Below are positions 36,530 through 49,122 of a DNA stretch of 64,000 nt, piece after piece. The notes beneath the pieces were generated by a model that worked only from the letters and a program-made list of their open reading frames with translations, did not search any database and was not told the origin of the DNA. Position numbers and translations under genes: made by a program. Position 1 is the first letter of the stretch. Every line of letters starts with the position of its first letter. This DNA is from Impatiens glandulifera (lineage: Eukaryota > Streptophyta > Magnoliopsida > Ericales > Balsaminaceae): contig NC_061869.1 of assembly GCF_907164915.1 (NCBI RefSeq), positions 40,300,840 through 40,364,839 on the forward strand, given 5' to 3'.

Positions 36530-37300
36530 AAAACCCTTTCCGAGTATCACCAAACTTTGAACCAAAAACGAAACTATGATATAAAATACGTTTGTACACA
36601 TATATCTTTATATTATTTTTTCTAAAATAAATTGACGACTCTGTATTCAAATAAATAATATTGTCTTAAATTAATTATGTTTCATTAATTTGAATTGGAT
36701 TTCAAATCAAATCATTATTTGATTATAACAAATTGCCAAATTATTAAAATTTGAATAAAATTAATTATTTTTATAAAATTAATTTTAAAAGTTGTCAGGT
36801 AGTATCAAAATTTAAAAGATGTCTGACACGCATAGCAAGGTTGAAATTATCGATGTCTCCCATATTGCCATGTGTCCTCCAAACACGTGATAAGCTAAGG
36901 GAAAAAGAGTGACTTTCCTAGGGGTTACAGGTACGGAGGATGTAGTGCGAAATGATTTCCTAAGTATCACCAAACTAAGAACTAAAAAAACCCTAGCCAA
37001 TATGTTTGTACACGTATGCCATTTTTATTGATGTTTAAAAATCAATTTACGACTCTATTTCAAATAAATAATCTTTTAAATTAATTATTTTTAATTAATT
37101 TAAACAATGCATTTCTAATAAATCAAATCATAATTTGATTTTCGCACACTCTCCTCATTATTTAAAATTGAACCCAAATTAATTATTTCTAATTTATTTT
37201 AAAAGCGGTCAGGATAATTTAAAAATCAAATTTTGTTTTAAAAACAAAATTTTTGACACGCAAACCGATGTTAAAATCTCGAATTTCCATATAAACTAAA
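36530..37300 (+). repeat. tandem duplication of about 400 bp
   Basis: Two diverged copies share GTATCACCAAACT, GTTTGTACAC, GACGACTCT and ATTTCAAATAAATAAT, and end with TTTTAAAAG..GTCAGG and GACACGCA. GACGACTCT resembles part of a Gypsy primer-site region, but the evidence is weak. Confidence 0.6.
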
Positions 37301-37807
37301 GTAGGATTTTTTGGGGTTACAATACAGTTAGATGATTGACTTAAATGCATGATTAGGAATGCTATAAGTTGTTTTTTTTAACATCTTTGTTTAATTAATT
37401 AATATTATTAGATATATACAGTATAACAATTAGTTAAATAATATATAAATTATAATATAAATTATCTGATTTATAATGTTAGTTATACCATCTATATATA
37501 ATTAGTAAAATAATTAATTAATTCTAATTATTATAAATTATATGTATATCACACCAAGGTAGTCCAATTGTAAGAGTATGTAAACGTTTTGAATGAAAGT
37601 TTGTACTTTATATTTATGAAGAATATCCTCATAAACCATAAACTATATTTTACATTAGATCATATTATTTTGTCTTAAATAAAATATAATATTTTTATAA
37701 TTATTGATTATACTATTAACTCATAAATTCTAATATGTTCATTCTTCATCGATTAGTGATCGATCTTCTCTAATCTAACTTTTAACTTTTGACAATTTCA
37801 CCATATT
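37301..37807. other. AT-rich non-coding DNA
   Basis: No feature seen. Confidence 0.5.
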
Positions 37808-38775
37808 TATTAGAATCGATGTTGACAATAGAAATTGGGGTCTAACTATTGTAAACAACTTACAAACTTCAATTCGATTTTAACTATGTTAGAAGTTAAA
37901 ATTTATATCTATTCTTCGTAAATCTTCACAAACTCTTGAACAAGTTCAAGTGTGGAATCGTTTGTTGGATTTGAAGATTTAGATGAACGAATGTAAATGA
38001 CATGAAATAAAGAAAACATGGAGTTTTATAGATGTTCGGTGATAAAACTCATACGTCACCCCTTCTTCCTCAACCGGAAGGATATTCACTAGAAGACTTT
38101 GGTCGGTATAGTACACACTACACAAACCCAGTAAGAAACCATATGACTTATTAACTGTCTACTTCTAAACTTCTATCTAACTCTCAGTTGAATAGAACAA
38201 TCTCTGTTCAACTTACAATACTGAAATTTTACACAGAAAAAATAGTATACTAATTCAAAAACTTGTTTCCAATAAAATCATCATTTAAAGGAGAAGACAT
38301 CATTTAAGAACCATCATAAAATCCATCATTAATTTAAAAGCGGAAAGAAATAAACCATTAGATACATTAGTCATATTTGTAAAATTAAGAGACGCGTGTC
38401 TTTAAGTTATTCGAAATATGACTAATCAATTTATGGATGGGAAAAGTACATGGACAACTCATGAGACGATGGACAACTATCCCACTCGTTTGAAGATGAG
38501 ACATCTAATGACGCATGTAGTTAGACGTCGTGTATGCTATCCGCATCCCTTACGTGTAAGCTGGGTAGATGTCTGTTCGAAAGGCGTCTGATCACGCACG
38601 TCTATAAACGCCTTAGCAATTTTGGACGTCATCTAATCAAACATGTCTAAGAACGCTTATATGCAAGTTGCTTGAACATAACTCGTCTAAGTACATGGTT
38701 TCTTTAGACAACTGATATAATTAGTTCGATTGAGACCTCCATCTACAAACGTCTGTCCAACCACTTTAATCAACA
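37808..38775 (-). repeat. 3' LTR of element E
   Basis: About 968 bp, from a degenerate TATTAGAATCGATGTTGAC to TTTAATCAACA. The inner block 37,817-38,240 matches the right LTR; 38,440-38,770 holds scattered GTCTAA/TTAGAC motifs but no regular array. Confidence 0.72.
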
Positions 38776-38790
38776 AATTTCCCCTCAATT
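38776..38790 (-). other. polypurine tract of element E
   Basis: Minus strand reads AATTGAGGGGAAATT immediately before the 3' LTR. This is the usual plus-strand primer position. Confidence 0.7.
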
Positions 38791-38799
38791 TGTGCATGA

Positions 38800-39992
38800 T
38801 TAATTAAAAAAATAAATTAATTGAGGTCTAAAAGACCTAAAATATTTCTAAAGTAAGAAAACTTAGTATCAGAGAGTGGCTTCGTGAACACGTCTACCAC
38901 TTGTTTATCCGTTGGGACATATTCTAGACGAATATGCTGATGATTGACATGTTCCCGGATGAATGGTATTGAATATCGATATTCTTCGTCTAATAGTGCA
39001 ACACTAGGTTGTATGTAATAGTTATGGAACTAGTGTTGTTAAAGAAAATTGGTGACTCGTCTGCCTCAATGCCGTAGTCCCTCAATTGTTTTTGAACCCA
39101 CAAGAGTTGAGAGAAATAAGAGCCTTCAACAAGGTAGTCTGCCTCTACTGTAGACGTGGCGACGAATGTCTGCTTCTTGTTGAACCAAGAAATCAGACGA
39201 TCACCAAGGATTTGGATGGTCCCTCTGGTGCTATTCCTATCAATCGTGCAACCAAGATAGTCTATATTAGAAATCTAGTTAAATTGAAATTGGAATCCTT
39301 CGGATACCATAGTCCCACATTCTGAGTTCCCTTTAGATATTTATAAATACGAAGCGACATAATGAGATTGTTTAGGATTAGCCTAGAATCTCTCACAAAC
39401 TTCAATAGTAAATTTGAAGTCTGGCCGGTTAGTAGTTAGGTAGAGTAGAGAGACAATGATTCCTCTGTAAGTAGTGATATCGAAACTCTGGCCATCTTTA
39501 TCCTTGTCGAGCTTCTAGAGGAGTTCATTAGAGTAGCTGCAACTGAGCAGTTCTCCATGCCAAACTTCTTTAACAAATCCCTTGTGTATTTGGCATGGTT
39601 TATGAATGTGTCATCTTCAAGTTGACGAACTTGAAGACCAAGGAAGAAGTTCAATTCTCCCATCATACAAATTTTGAATTTTTCATGCATCAACTTAGAG
39701 AATTTCTCACATAGTTTGGGGTTAGTTGACCCAAATATGATATCATCAACATAGACTTGAACAAACAAAATATGAGAATCTTTAACAAATCTAAACAAAG
39801 TTTTGTCTACTGTGCCAATTACAAAATCATGATCAAATTAAAAACATAGTTAAAATGTCATATCAAGTTCTGCGAGCTTGTTTAAGACCATATAAAGCTT
39901 TATCAAGTTTAAAAACGTGATTTGGCAATGAGTGATCTTCAAATTCAGGCGGCAGCTGTTCAACATACACATCCTCATTTAAAAATGCACAT
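38800..39992 (-). pseudogene. RT-RNase H remnant of element E
   Basis: RT from near [14 protein letters not shown] (39,985) through the catalytic YVDDIIFGS near 39,745, MGELNFFLGLQV, and RNase H to about 38,840. Frameshifts and stops are present throughout; the clearest open part is 39,436-39,798. Confidence 0.82.
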
Positions 39993-41560
39993 TTAGGATC
40001 GGTGTTGACAATAAAGATTGGAGTCTAACTATTGTAAACAACTTACAAACGTCAATCCGATTTTGACTCTATTAGAAGTTAAAATCTATTTCTAATCTTC
40101 GCAAATCTTCACAAACTCTTGAACAAGTTCACGTGCAAATCTACTTCTATTTCAGATGAACGAATGTAAATGGAAAAAAGTAAAGAACATATAGATTTTT
40201 ATGGATGTTCTGAGATAAAACTCCTACGTCACCTCAATCGGAAGGATATTCACTAGAAGACTTTGTTCGGTATAGAAGACACTACACAAACCCAGTTAGA
40301 AACCACATGACTTAACAACTACCTAATTCTGAACTTCTAGCTAACTCTCTGTTGAATAGAACAACCTCTGTTTAACTTACAATATTGAAATTTCAAACAG
40401 AAAGAACAATAGACTAATTATAGAGTAATCACATAGTAAACAGTTTTTTTCTTGAGCTTGAGAGATCGGATAATCAAAGAGAGAGAGCTTAAACAACAGT
40501 ATGTAAAGTAGTTAAGTGAAGCGATTCGTCCGTTGTCGTTGAGATTCTATTTATACTTTAAGAGTACCAATGGTCGAATCCTCTTATTGGCCACATGTCT
40601 TCCTTTTGTTGGACGACCGATAATAGAATGAGAGTACAGCAGACTCTGAGTATTGGGATCGTGGCCGTACCAGACAGGTAGTGCGCCGAATATCCTTAGA
40701 TATTATATTATACTATAGATACAACATGAGAAATTTGAATGATAAACGCGTACATGGCAGTTTTTCATTTCTTGGGATCAGCTGTCTTGTCAGACTGTTG
40801 AAAACTGTAACTGCAGATGAGCAGACTACGTAGTTAGATGTATGCTTCCTTTAGACGGCTGCTAAAGCAAGGTATTAGACGTTCTTATTTAGACTGCGTC
40901 TAAGAAGGGGTCCGATGACGTCTAACTCTACTTTTCTTTTAGACCGCGTCTAAGAAGAAGTTAGACGACATCTAACTACGCTTCCCTTTTAGATCGCGTC
41001 CAAGAAGCGTATACGACGTCTAATTGTGCTTCTCCTTTAGACCACGTCTAAGGAGCATAGACGACATCTAACTACGTTTCTCCTTTAGGCCGCGTCTAAG
41101 GAGCTTAGACGACGTCTAACTACGCTTGTCCTTTAGATCGCGTCAAAGGAGCTTAGACAATGTCTAACTGTGCTTCTCCTTTAAACCGGGTCTAAGGATC
41201 TTAGACGACGTCTAATTGTTCTTCCCTTTTAGACCGCGTCTAAGAAGGAGTTAGACAGCGTCTAACAATGCTTCTCCTTTAGACCGCGTCTAAGAAGGAG
41301 TTAGATGGCGTCTAACTACGCTTCTCCTTTAAACCGTGTCTAAAAAGAAGTTAGACGGCGTCTAACTACGCTTCTCTGTTAGACCACATCTAAGAAGGAG
41401 TTAGAAGGCGTCTAACTGTGCTTCTCCTTTAGACCGCGTCTGAGAAGGAGTTAGATGGCGTCTAACTGTGCTTCTCCTTTAACCACAAGGAGTTAGGCGA
41501 CGTCCACTCGCGTACTCCAGATTCTTTAGATTTGTTCTGCACAAAAACAAATAACCCAAC
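39993..41560 (-). repeat. 5' LTR of element E with expanded minisatellite
   Basis: Begins TTTAGGATCGGTGTTGAC, matches the 3' LTR through about 40,400, then diverges because of a 50-bp repeat array. No clear right terminus is seen; the border near 41,560 is approximate. Confidence 0.65.
40884..41510. repeat. 50-bp minisatellite, about 12 copies
   Basis: Unit begins CTTCTCCTTTAGACCGCGTC and continues TAAGAAGGAGTTAGACGGCG plus TCTAACTACG. Each unit contains the inverted pair CGTCTAA / TTAGACG, so every copy can fold. Copies at the right end are the most similar. Confidence 0.9.
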
Positions 41561-43610
41561 TTAGTTTTATTCAAACTCTATCTTCAAATCACGTTAATTA
41601 ATTATTGTTTTCTTAATTAATTTTCTCTTTTCTTTGTTTAATTTAATCCAATAATATTCTTGGAGGATCCTATCTTTTCTTTGAGCGTATTCGAAATTCA
41701 AGATGAATAATTGTTTCAGAAATCTTTAAAAATTGATTTAATTCTAAAATCTTAATGAATATTAAATTTAAAAATAGAAGCGTGATTGAATTGAGCACTT
41801 AATTCCATCCATTGATTGTCTCTAGATAATCTCCGATTAATCTTAGCATTTCTCCCACGAATGACGTCTTAACCCTCAATTGCGCAAGTTTTTAATATAA
41901 GAAATATGTTTAGGGACCTTTAATGAAAATAAGTCATATTTATAGATTTATTACCATTAAATAACTCTATGAACATTTTTTTGTATAAATATAAACTACA
42001 TGAATCATAATTTATTTAATTTCATTAAAATGACATTATGGATATAATTGTAACCATACCATTCCATGTATAAACTTATTTACAATGAATTAAAATATAT
42101 TCATTACAGAACGGAGAATAACCTTCTACATTCAATGTGTAATTCCAAAGGTTGAAATGCATAATTAATTTCAAAGAATTTATTTGTTCACATTATCAAA
42201 TAATACAATTTACACCTTAATGTGTACTACAATTTATATGTTACATGGAATTAAATTTTACATTCTCCCACTTTGACTAGTAATATAATATACGAATCAT
42301 GATGATAAATCCTTATTTTTAGTTAGGTATTATATTCCATGTCTATATATAATATCTTTCGTCACTTCAAGTTTAATGAATAAACCATATTTTTATTCAA
42401 GGTCTATACTTAATAATACTTTTCGAAACTAATATGTCCATATGTGCATGAATAATATGAAAAAAATCAGTTAAAGTAAGAGTTTTATCGAACTCATAAA
42501 TGTACGTACAATTATATTATGGAACAAAGTCCCATTCAAACTTCATGATCCTTAAAATATTTAATTAGCATGCTTTTAGTCAAATGATCAACTACCACTA
42601 ACTCAATATTAATGTGTGTTGCGTGAACACTTTATTTTCCTTAATTTAATCTTTAGTAACAAATATTTATGTCGATATGTTTACTTCGACTCCCACTTTA
42701 TTATAATTTGTCATAAAAACACGCAAAATTGAGTTGGAGAAAAATCTCAATGGTTATAACTTATAAATAGAGTTTATAACTCTAATCCCAAAATTAAAAA
42801 TCCTTAATACACCATGTAAGGTGACTCCAAAACATGAAACAAATTCAGCGTTAGTCCCTTAAAGGCATAAAAAAAAACAATCTTTAAACTTCTCTAGTGA
42901 TCTTAATCCATATTAGTAAGATATCTTTTCAATATACATTATGCTTAAAAAAAATCATACAAATATTTTGTAATTCCCCTTTATGATTCTTTGGACATTG
43001 GTTCAAATTGAACTTTCATATTTTACAATAGTGTTATACTTTGTGAATAATTTTTAATTTATATCTCTATAAAATTTTATTGATATAGGCCTCTTGAGGC
43101 AGTTTTTTGACCTAGAACGTAATAATCTTGGTTGTTTGTGCTGCGTCTACTATCATCGCACTTAGAGGTTGTTTGATCTTCGAGCTCACTACACGGCTGA
43201 AAATCCTTCGTTATGAAACAATTGGAACTCCCTTTGTCTTTCATCGGTCTTTCTCTTTCTCTTCTTTCTTTAGCTAATATATCGCCTGCAATTTACAATT
43301 TATTATTATCATGAAACATTCAAACGCATGAAACTTAACCAACACGGAAATCACTCCACATCGAGCTGAAACATCTTAGATTTAAATTAAATAAGAAATG
43401 CATATATATGAATTCATATTGACTTTTTACAAGCGCGAAAAGAAACACTTACTATTATCAAACATAAAAATGTGAATCGGAGGAAAAATAAATCAACGGT
43501 CAATGCTTGGATAGGAAGAGAAGAAAACTAACTAGGCTAGGTTGACTACAGAGGAAGAGTGAAAAAATAACAATGAACATCGACAAGATATAGGATAATC
43601 GGCTAGAGTA
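41561..43610. other. AT-rich non-coding DNA, possible Copia relics
   Basis: No intact ORF. The stretch 42,500-42,860 looks like heavily decayed Copia sequence on the minus strand, but I cannot place motifs with confidence. Confidence 0.4.
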
Positions 43611-43614
43611 GTAG

Positions 43615-43835
43615 ATTTACAGTGAAAATAGACTATATATATCTTTTGTAGCGACGACGTTTATAACGAAAACCATCGCTGATAATAATTATCAAGGACA
43701 GCGTTAATTTTTGTCGCTAATATTTTTTATCGACTATGGTTCTTTGGTCTCCGTCGCTAATAACATCTGCAACGACAAAGCAACAACGTTGTTGCTGATA
43801 TAGGTCGCTAATATCAATGATATTAGATTCATTAC
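43615..43835. repeat. GTCGCTA / TAGCGAC-rich patch
   Basis: Repeated TAGCGACG, GTCGCTAAT and related words in both orientations. Such subterminal repeats occur in several plant DNA transposon groups; no termini or transposase are seen. Confidence 0.4.
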
Positions 43836-43869
43836 CCATATCTTTAATCTAAAATTATTTACACATAAA

Positions 43870-44175
43870 GTACGTGAAAATAAATATTGCTCCTACTAAC
43901 CTTTGGGTATATACATTTATTCATGGTATTTTCTTCAAAATCAAAAGAAGTGACTATATAATAAATTTTACCATTAACAATATGTTTGTTTTAATACTTA
44001 TAAGGATGATTAATCTTGAAAATCAAATGCTAACATTTATTGGAGATACTTTTATGCTATTTTCATATAACATTCTTCCTTTATATCATCATATAGGAAT
44101 GACGTTTTCACATCTATTTGACGTAGCTCTAAATCAAAATAGCAAATAATGTCATACTTATTATAAGAGAATCTT
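43870..44175 (-). pseudogene. decayed Copia RT relic
   Basis: Minus strand gives IDVKTSFLYDDIKEECYMKI near 44,100, equivalent to the conserved MDVKTAFLNG block of Copia RT, followed by stops and frameshifts. It is older than the other copies. The flank to 44,817 may be upstream pol sequence of the same relic. Confidence 0.55.
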
Positions 44176-44817
44176 TTGAAATATGAGAGAGAAATTATCT
44201 ATAAATCAATGATTTCTCTATGAAGAACCTTTTAGCGACGAGTCTTACTTTATGTATCTTAATGTTTCCTTGTGAATCATTGTTGTATCAATTTTTTTAT
44301 CACTAGACAACTCATCAAGATCTTAGACTCTATTTGATCATATAAAGTTCAACTCTTCTTTCTTGCATTCTACCATAAGTCTAATCCAATATAACTTACG
44401 ACCTATGAAAATATCTATCATTATTTTTGATATTTTCAGCTTCAATATTAATGTCTGATTCTTGTAAATACATAACATAATTACTAGAAAGACAACTATA
44501 CCTAGTAAATATTTTGTGAGAGTTTAATAGGTATAGTTTTATTTCATCGAAGGTCGTTCAACTAAGACATGGAAAGTTGTGAAATACGATTTAATATATA
44601 CACAACTGTCTTTAATGCTTCCTTCTACAAGAATTGTGAGAGTTTTTAAATGACTCTACATATTTTTCATCATGTTAATTAATGTCCAATTTCTTTTTTT
44701 CACTCATCTATCTAATTCGAATAACCTGACATGGAGTATTGTTCAACAATCTCATGTTTATGAAGAAATTTAGCGAACTCTATGATTTCTTGCTCTAAAT
44801 GTATCTACCATATTACT

Positions 44818-45853
44818 TGTTAGGATCGGGATCAACGATAGAGACGGGGTCTTCTTACGTTGAACGCTTACACACACTTCGTTTGATATTAACTCTGTTA
44901 AAAGTTAATATCGGTTTCTATTCTTCGCAAGTCGTCAAAACTCTTGAACCAAGTTCAAGTGCATAAATGTTTGTTTCAACTTATAGTAGCATAACAGGAA
45001 TATGATGATGTAATAGAAAGGAACACAAGACATAGAAAATGTACAAACCCAGTCGAACAACCTGGACTTAGTTACTGCCTATTTTCGAACTCCTAGCACA
45101 CACACTCTATTGAACAAAAACAAATTTTGTCAACTTACAATACTAACCAACTCACATAGAATAACTATTATTGTAATACACTTTTAACACTCTAGTATAC
45201 TTGAGAGCTTTTAGAACTTGAGAGCTTGTATATGTTGTAAAGATGGTTTTTCATAAAGGTGTTGAAGCAAGTTATCCTTAGTCTTCTTAAGTAGGCAGAT
45301 ATCAACGAACATATTTACTTCATAAGACATATATCTTAATTTAGATTGGTTGAGTTCAGAATAATACATAAGATGATATATTCTTTGATCTTGTCTGTTC
45401 TTGGATGATAGTAAGCCAAATTGTCATTAATGGGATTACGATGTACACGGAGCGTATATCTTAGAAGGTTTGACTTGTCTTTGGTTCATTTAGCATAGCT
45501 CTGTTGCTGCGAAAAAGATCTTCATCAGTCTTTGCACAGAAATAGAAACAAATTCTAGAGATGTATGAAGTTGTCTTCTGATAATACCAGAAGCATCATA
45601 ATGTATCACCGAAATGGTAAAGTACGAAACTCGTATTCACATAATACAATCTTATAAAATACCAGATGCGTCTTGAATATAGAACCGATGCGTAAATAAC
45701 CGGTTATGCTTCAATATAATGCCGATCTCCAAAATGCCAAACATCTTTTTCTTTCCGATTTTATTTCATCTACATATGATTAGATTAACACAGTTAAGTT
45801 CTTATTTAAATGTCAATTTTCGGTTAGCATTAATTAACTATTTTGATTAAACA
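44818..45853 (-). repeat. 3' LTR of Copia element C
   Basis: TGTTAGGATCGGGATCAACG at the outer end to TTTGATTAAACA at the inner end, about 1,036 bp. The inner boundary is chosen at the first of three polypurine tracts. A candidate target duplication, TTACT, flanks it at 44,813-44,817; the other end is outside the window. Confidence 0.72.
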
Positions 45854-46035
45854 ATTTCTCCCTTTTTGATTATTTAAAATAAATATTCAAAACATGGGGA
45901 TTTTATAGTTTATAATTGTTGGCTAATTAACCTAAGTTAATTAGCTACTTTAATCTAACAATTTCTCCCTCTATGATTATTTAGAATAAATTATCAAAGC
46001 TCGTTGTTTATTTCCTAGCAATTTCTCCCTTTTGA
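45854..46035 (-). other. three polypurine-tract copies of element C
   Basis: Minus-strand AGGGAGAAATTG-like tracts at about 45,854-45,867, 45,960-45,972 and 46,020-46,032, each preceded by a similar AATAATC / AAAACAATC context. Multiple tracts before the 3' LTR are a described trait of plant Sireviruses. Confidence 0.72.
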
Positions 46036-46250
46036 TTGTTTTAATTTAAAATCTATCAAAACAAACAATTGATCAAAATATTAAGAGCACGCATCATTTG
46101 ACTTTCCTGTTTGATAACCAAGATATGAGATGCAGTTAGTCAAAAACCAAATGTTCCAAGAAAGCATTTTAATGAGTTTATAAATGAAAACATAAAACGG
46201 AAAAGAAGAGGATTAAAAGAGAGTTTTAGTGTCTCCCACTTGAAGTTATC

Positions 46251-48531
46251 TTGATGATGTCTTCTCTCAGTCCTTCCATAAAAGTGCTACTGGGTTGGCC
46301 CCTAGTGTTACGCCCACTCCCTCTTCCCCTTGATGGAGTCGGGACTTCGTCAATCATAGAACCATCACCTCGACATAGCCGACGTGTGGAACTAGTACTA
46401 CGTGGAATAGAGGTTTATAGTTGTTGTTCCATCTGTTTAATGGTCAGATGGTCTTCATCATCCTCAGCGACTACATTTTCTTCATCCTGGAACCGTTGGG
46501 CAGTTGCCTCTGCCTCTCTTAGTTTTTCAGCATCGACAGTATTGTGAGATTTATCCATTTCTATTATTTGAGATATGAGAACCTTAACGGAAGACTTGGT
46601 TTCATTTTGGAGATCAAGAGTTTTGTTGAAGAAGGGTTCAAACTTCTTGAGGTCTTGTCGCATCTCTTCTCTCAGCCTGTCTAACCCATAGTTTTGCGCA
46701 TTAGAGGAGGACGCTTGCAAGTTCTCCATTCGGTCTAGTCGAGATTCAAAGGATTGAAAAACTTACTGCCATAGAGCCATAGTTTCCATTACGATTCGTC
46801 TGATATCCACCTGTCTTGGTGTCACCTCCTCGGATATGGATCGATATGAGCCAAGTGAAACAACATTGATAGGAACAACACATTGGGTGCTAACCTGTAT
46901 GGATATCTCAGGTTCTGGTGAAGTGTCTTGTTGACCGACTGGTTCTTCAAGACATTTATCCATGTCTTCATGAGTATGGTTAGAGATTACCTTTAGAAGA
47001 CTTACTGAAGATGAGTGAGCAGGAGTCGGCTGCTTGGTGTACTAAACTTCAGCTTGATCTGGAGGAAGAAGTTCTGTACCAGTCGGTTCTGGATTCCCAA
47101 CTTGGTGAGAAGAGGAAGGAACTTTGTCGGCTGCAAACGATGGAATTGAGTGAGCTTCATCTTTCCCAACCTCATTCGCATTACCTTTAGATCCGAGAAG
47201 ACCTGAATCTATTACCTCAATAGTGGTTATTTCCATGGCTTTATGAAAGCTCTCCCAAGTTTGTCTTGGAATATCATGTTCTTCCTTAGCAAAAGGTCCT
47301 CTTACTTCATACCCATTGAACAGTTCTCATTCTTCTAATGAGGTCCACTTCTTATTTTTCGGATGTTCCTTAGATATATTTGCCTCTTCAATGGGAAACT
47401 ACTCAGTTTTTATAGTTATAACTTCTTGTTTGGATGTTCCTTTACAAAGACGAGGGAGCATTTCTTCAATTCTTCTCGTTCTCATCATCAATTCAATTTG
47501 GTTCGAGTAACGGGAATACCAGTTTCTTCTGAGTTGGAGGTTTCACCACCGTTCACGTACCTAAGAGTGGTGGAAATGTGCTCTTATAATAGCCCATTTA
47601 AATGATTAATTACCTCCACGCCTGTTCTTCCCATGTCATCAATCGGATCAAGGTTTAACTGGCACGCTTTATAGAAAGGAAATAATGCTCGGCCCCTTGA
47701 GTATGTTCCACAAAAGTGCTTCGTCTGAGGGCTTTGAAGATAGACTTAGTTTTAGTAATTGAGAAGATTGCCTCTTTCAGGCCTATTAATCTTGACCATT
47801 TCTCATTTTCTTCTACATCAGAGAACACCCCACTAAAACTCATTACCAATCTGAGACTCACCCAAGAGTTGAACAAAATGATTTTTATCATGGCGTCAGC
47901 CTGTTCAAGTATTAGTTGGTTACAAGTCTGCGCCTATGGAGTAACATCAAGTGACGATTCGGGGATGGAGTAGCCACACATTTTCCTTCCCCAACAACTT
48001 CCATTCGTTTGGGTTCTAGAACCGGTTCTCTGAACTCAAGCTTCTTTATTGTTCTGATTTCAGCAAAACATGATAAAGACATTGGGAGTGCTTCAACTGG
48101 AACACTTTTTATGGAATTTTCATTTGGAGCAGGCACGAGGTACAAAATTCCCTATGGAAACGATGGAATTGGAATGGACTCTTTATTAGCGGCTGTCACA
48201 TCCATCGTATTAGCATTAGTTGAAGATGTCATAACTGTAGTTGGAGCCTCCTTCTGAGTAATAGGAGAAATATTTTCTTGACCGGTTGCAGCAGCTTCAG
48301 GCTGGCCAGTTTGCAAGAGATTATGCCGATTGATTTGGGCAACATCGGACCGGTCAGTTTGAGAAGTAAATAAACGATAGATTTAGGGACTCTCATTTAA
48401 CCGATCGGTTTGAGAGATTTCCAGACGCTCGGTTTCAATAATATTTGTCTGATCGGTAGCAACAAGATCGACATTCTTGGTTGCAGCATGGATAACTACT
48501 GATTGAACCTTTAAAGCCGTAGGCTCAATCA
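46251..48531 (-). pseudogene. x3 C-terminal tail of element C, left part
   Basis: Minus-strand open segments at 47,912-48,145, 47,655-47,891, 47,042-47,236, 46,763-46,963 and 46,415-46,729. The last is strongly helical (LDRLREEMRQDLKKFEPFF, DAEKLREAEATAQRF), like the coiled-coil tail of x3 in B. Another segment has KALRRSTFVEHTQGAEHY. The reading frame at the right edge stays open into element C sequence at 62,072 if element B is ignored. Frameshifts and stops make it a pseudogene. Function unknown. Confidence 0.62.
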
Positions 48532-48536
48532 GAGTA
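48532..48536. repeat. target-site duplication of element B, left copy
   Basis: GAGTA directly before the LTR start, identical to 62,067-62,071. Confidence 0.93.
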
Positions 48537-48598
48537 TGTTAGATAAAATTAGACCGGTTAAATAGAACTTAACAAAAACAAACTTTCTATGCTGGAAC

Positions 48599-48690
48599 GG
48601 TCAAGCAACTCAACCGGCCAAATAACGCAACCGGTCAAGCAACTCAACCGGCCAAATAACGCAACCGGTTAAGAAACTCAACCGGTCAAG
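48599..48690 (+). repeat. 34-bp direct repeats in the B LTR (U3)
   Basis: Two exact copies of a unit starting TCAAGCAACTCAACCGGCCA and a partial third, each with CAACCGG words. The 3' LTR has the same repeats plus one extra partial unit. Confidence 0.85.
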
Positions 48691-49115
48691 TAATCATACC
48701 CAACCAAAAACATGACCGAACAAGAAAGACAAGATCGGTCAATCAGAAGCCATGGAAAAACCGGAAGTCATCCGGTTAACATAAATAACCGACCAGCATA
48801 AAAAGACACTTCGGGTATCTGTTGAGAATGATACCGAAGAAACAGACTTAGTATTGCCATATTCATATAAGTCTGAGGACAGTCTGCAGGCTGCAGAAGA
48901 CCGTCCTACAAGATCTTTCTAGTTCAGGATAAATCAGAAAGGCAATCTTCCAAGTACAGACAACTGTCCAACCGACAGTTGCCATATTGAGTAAAAGACA
49001 AACCTAGCCGGTTTGACCTACACTGGAAGACTAGACCGCCAGGTCTGAATCACTGAACCTCTGCTCAACCAATCAGATTCAAGGAAATGAAATGTGATCG
49101 TTGGCACATTTCACA

Positions 49116-49122
49116 TATAAAA
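49116..49122 (+). promoter_or_regulatory. LTR promoter TATA box of element B
   Basis: TATAAAA in the context TTTCACATATAAAAGAAGGAG, conserved in the 3' LTR (61,449-61,455) and in A (9,848-9,854). An AATAAA signal follows at about 49,139. Confidence 0.65.

Larger units (their letters stand above)
37808..41560 (-). mobile_element. Copia element E, internally deleted
   Basis: Minus-strand order: 5' LTR (right), RT and RNase H, polypurine tract, 3' LTR (left). Gag, protease, integrase and the RT start are deleted, so the LTR joins RT codons directly near 39,993. It belongs to the same LTR family as D and resembles C. The right border is uncertain. Confidence 0.75.

Noticed and set aside
40884..41510. 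CRISPR-like array
   Set aside because: Repeats are contiguous 50-bp units without unique spacers, and they lie in a plant LTR.
43874..44149. 91-codon plus-strand ORF
   Set aside because: The minus strand reads as a decayed Copia RT block, so the plus-strand ORF is its shadow.
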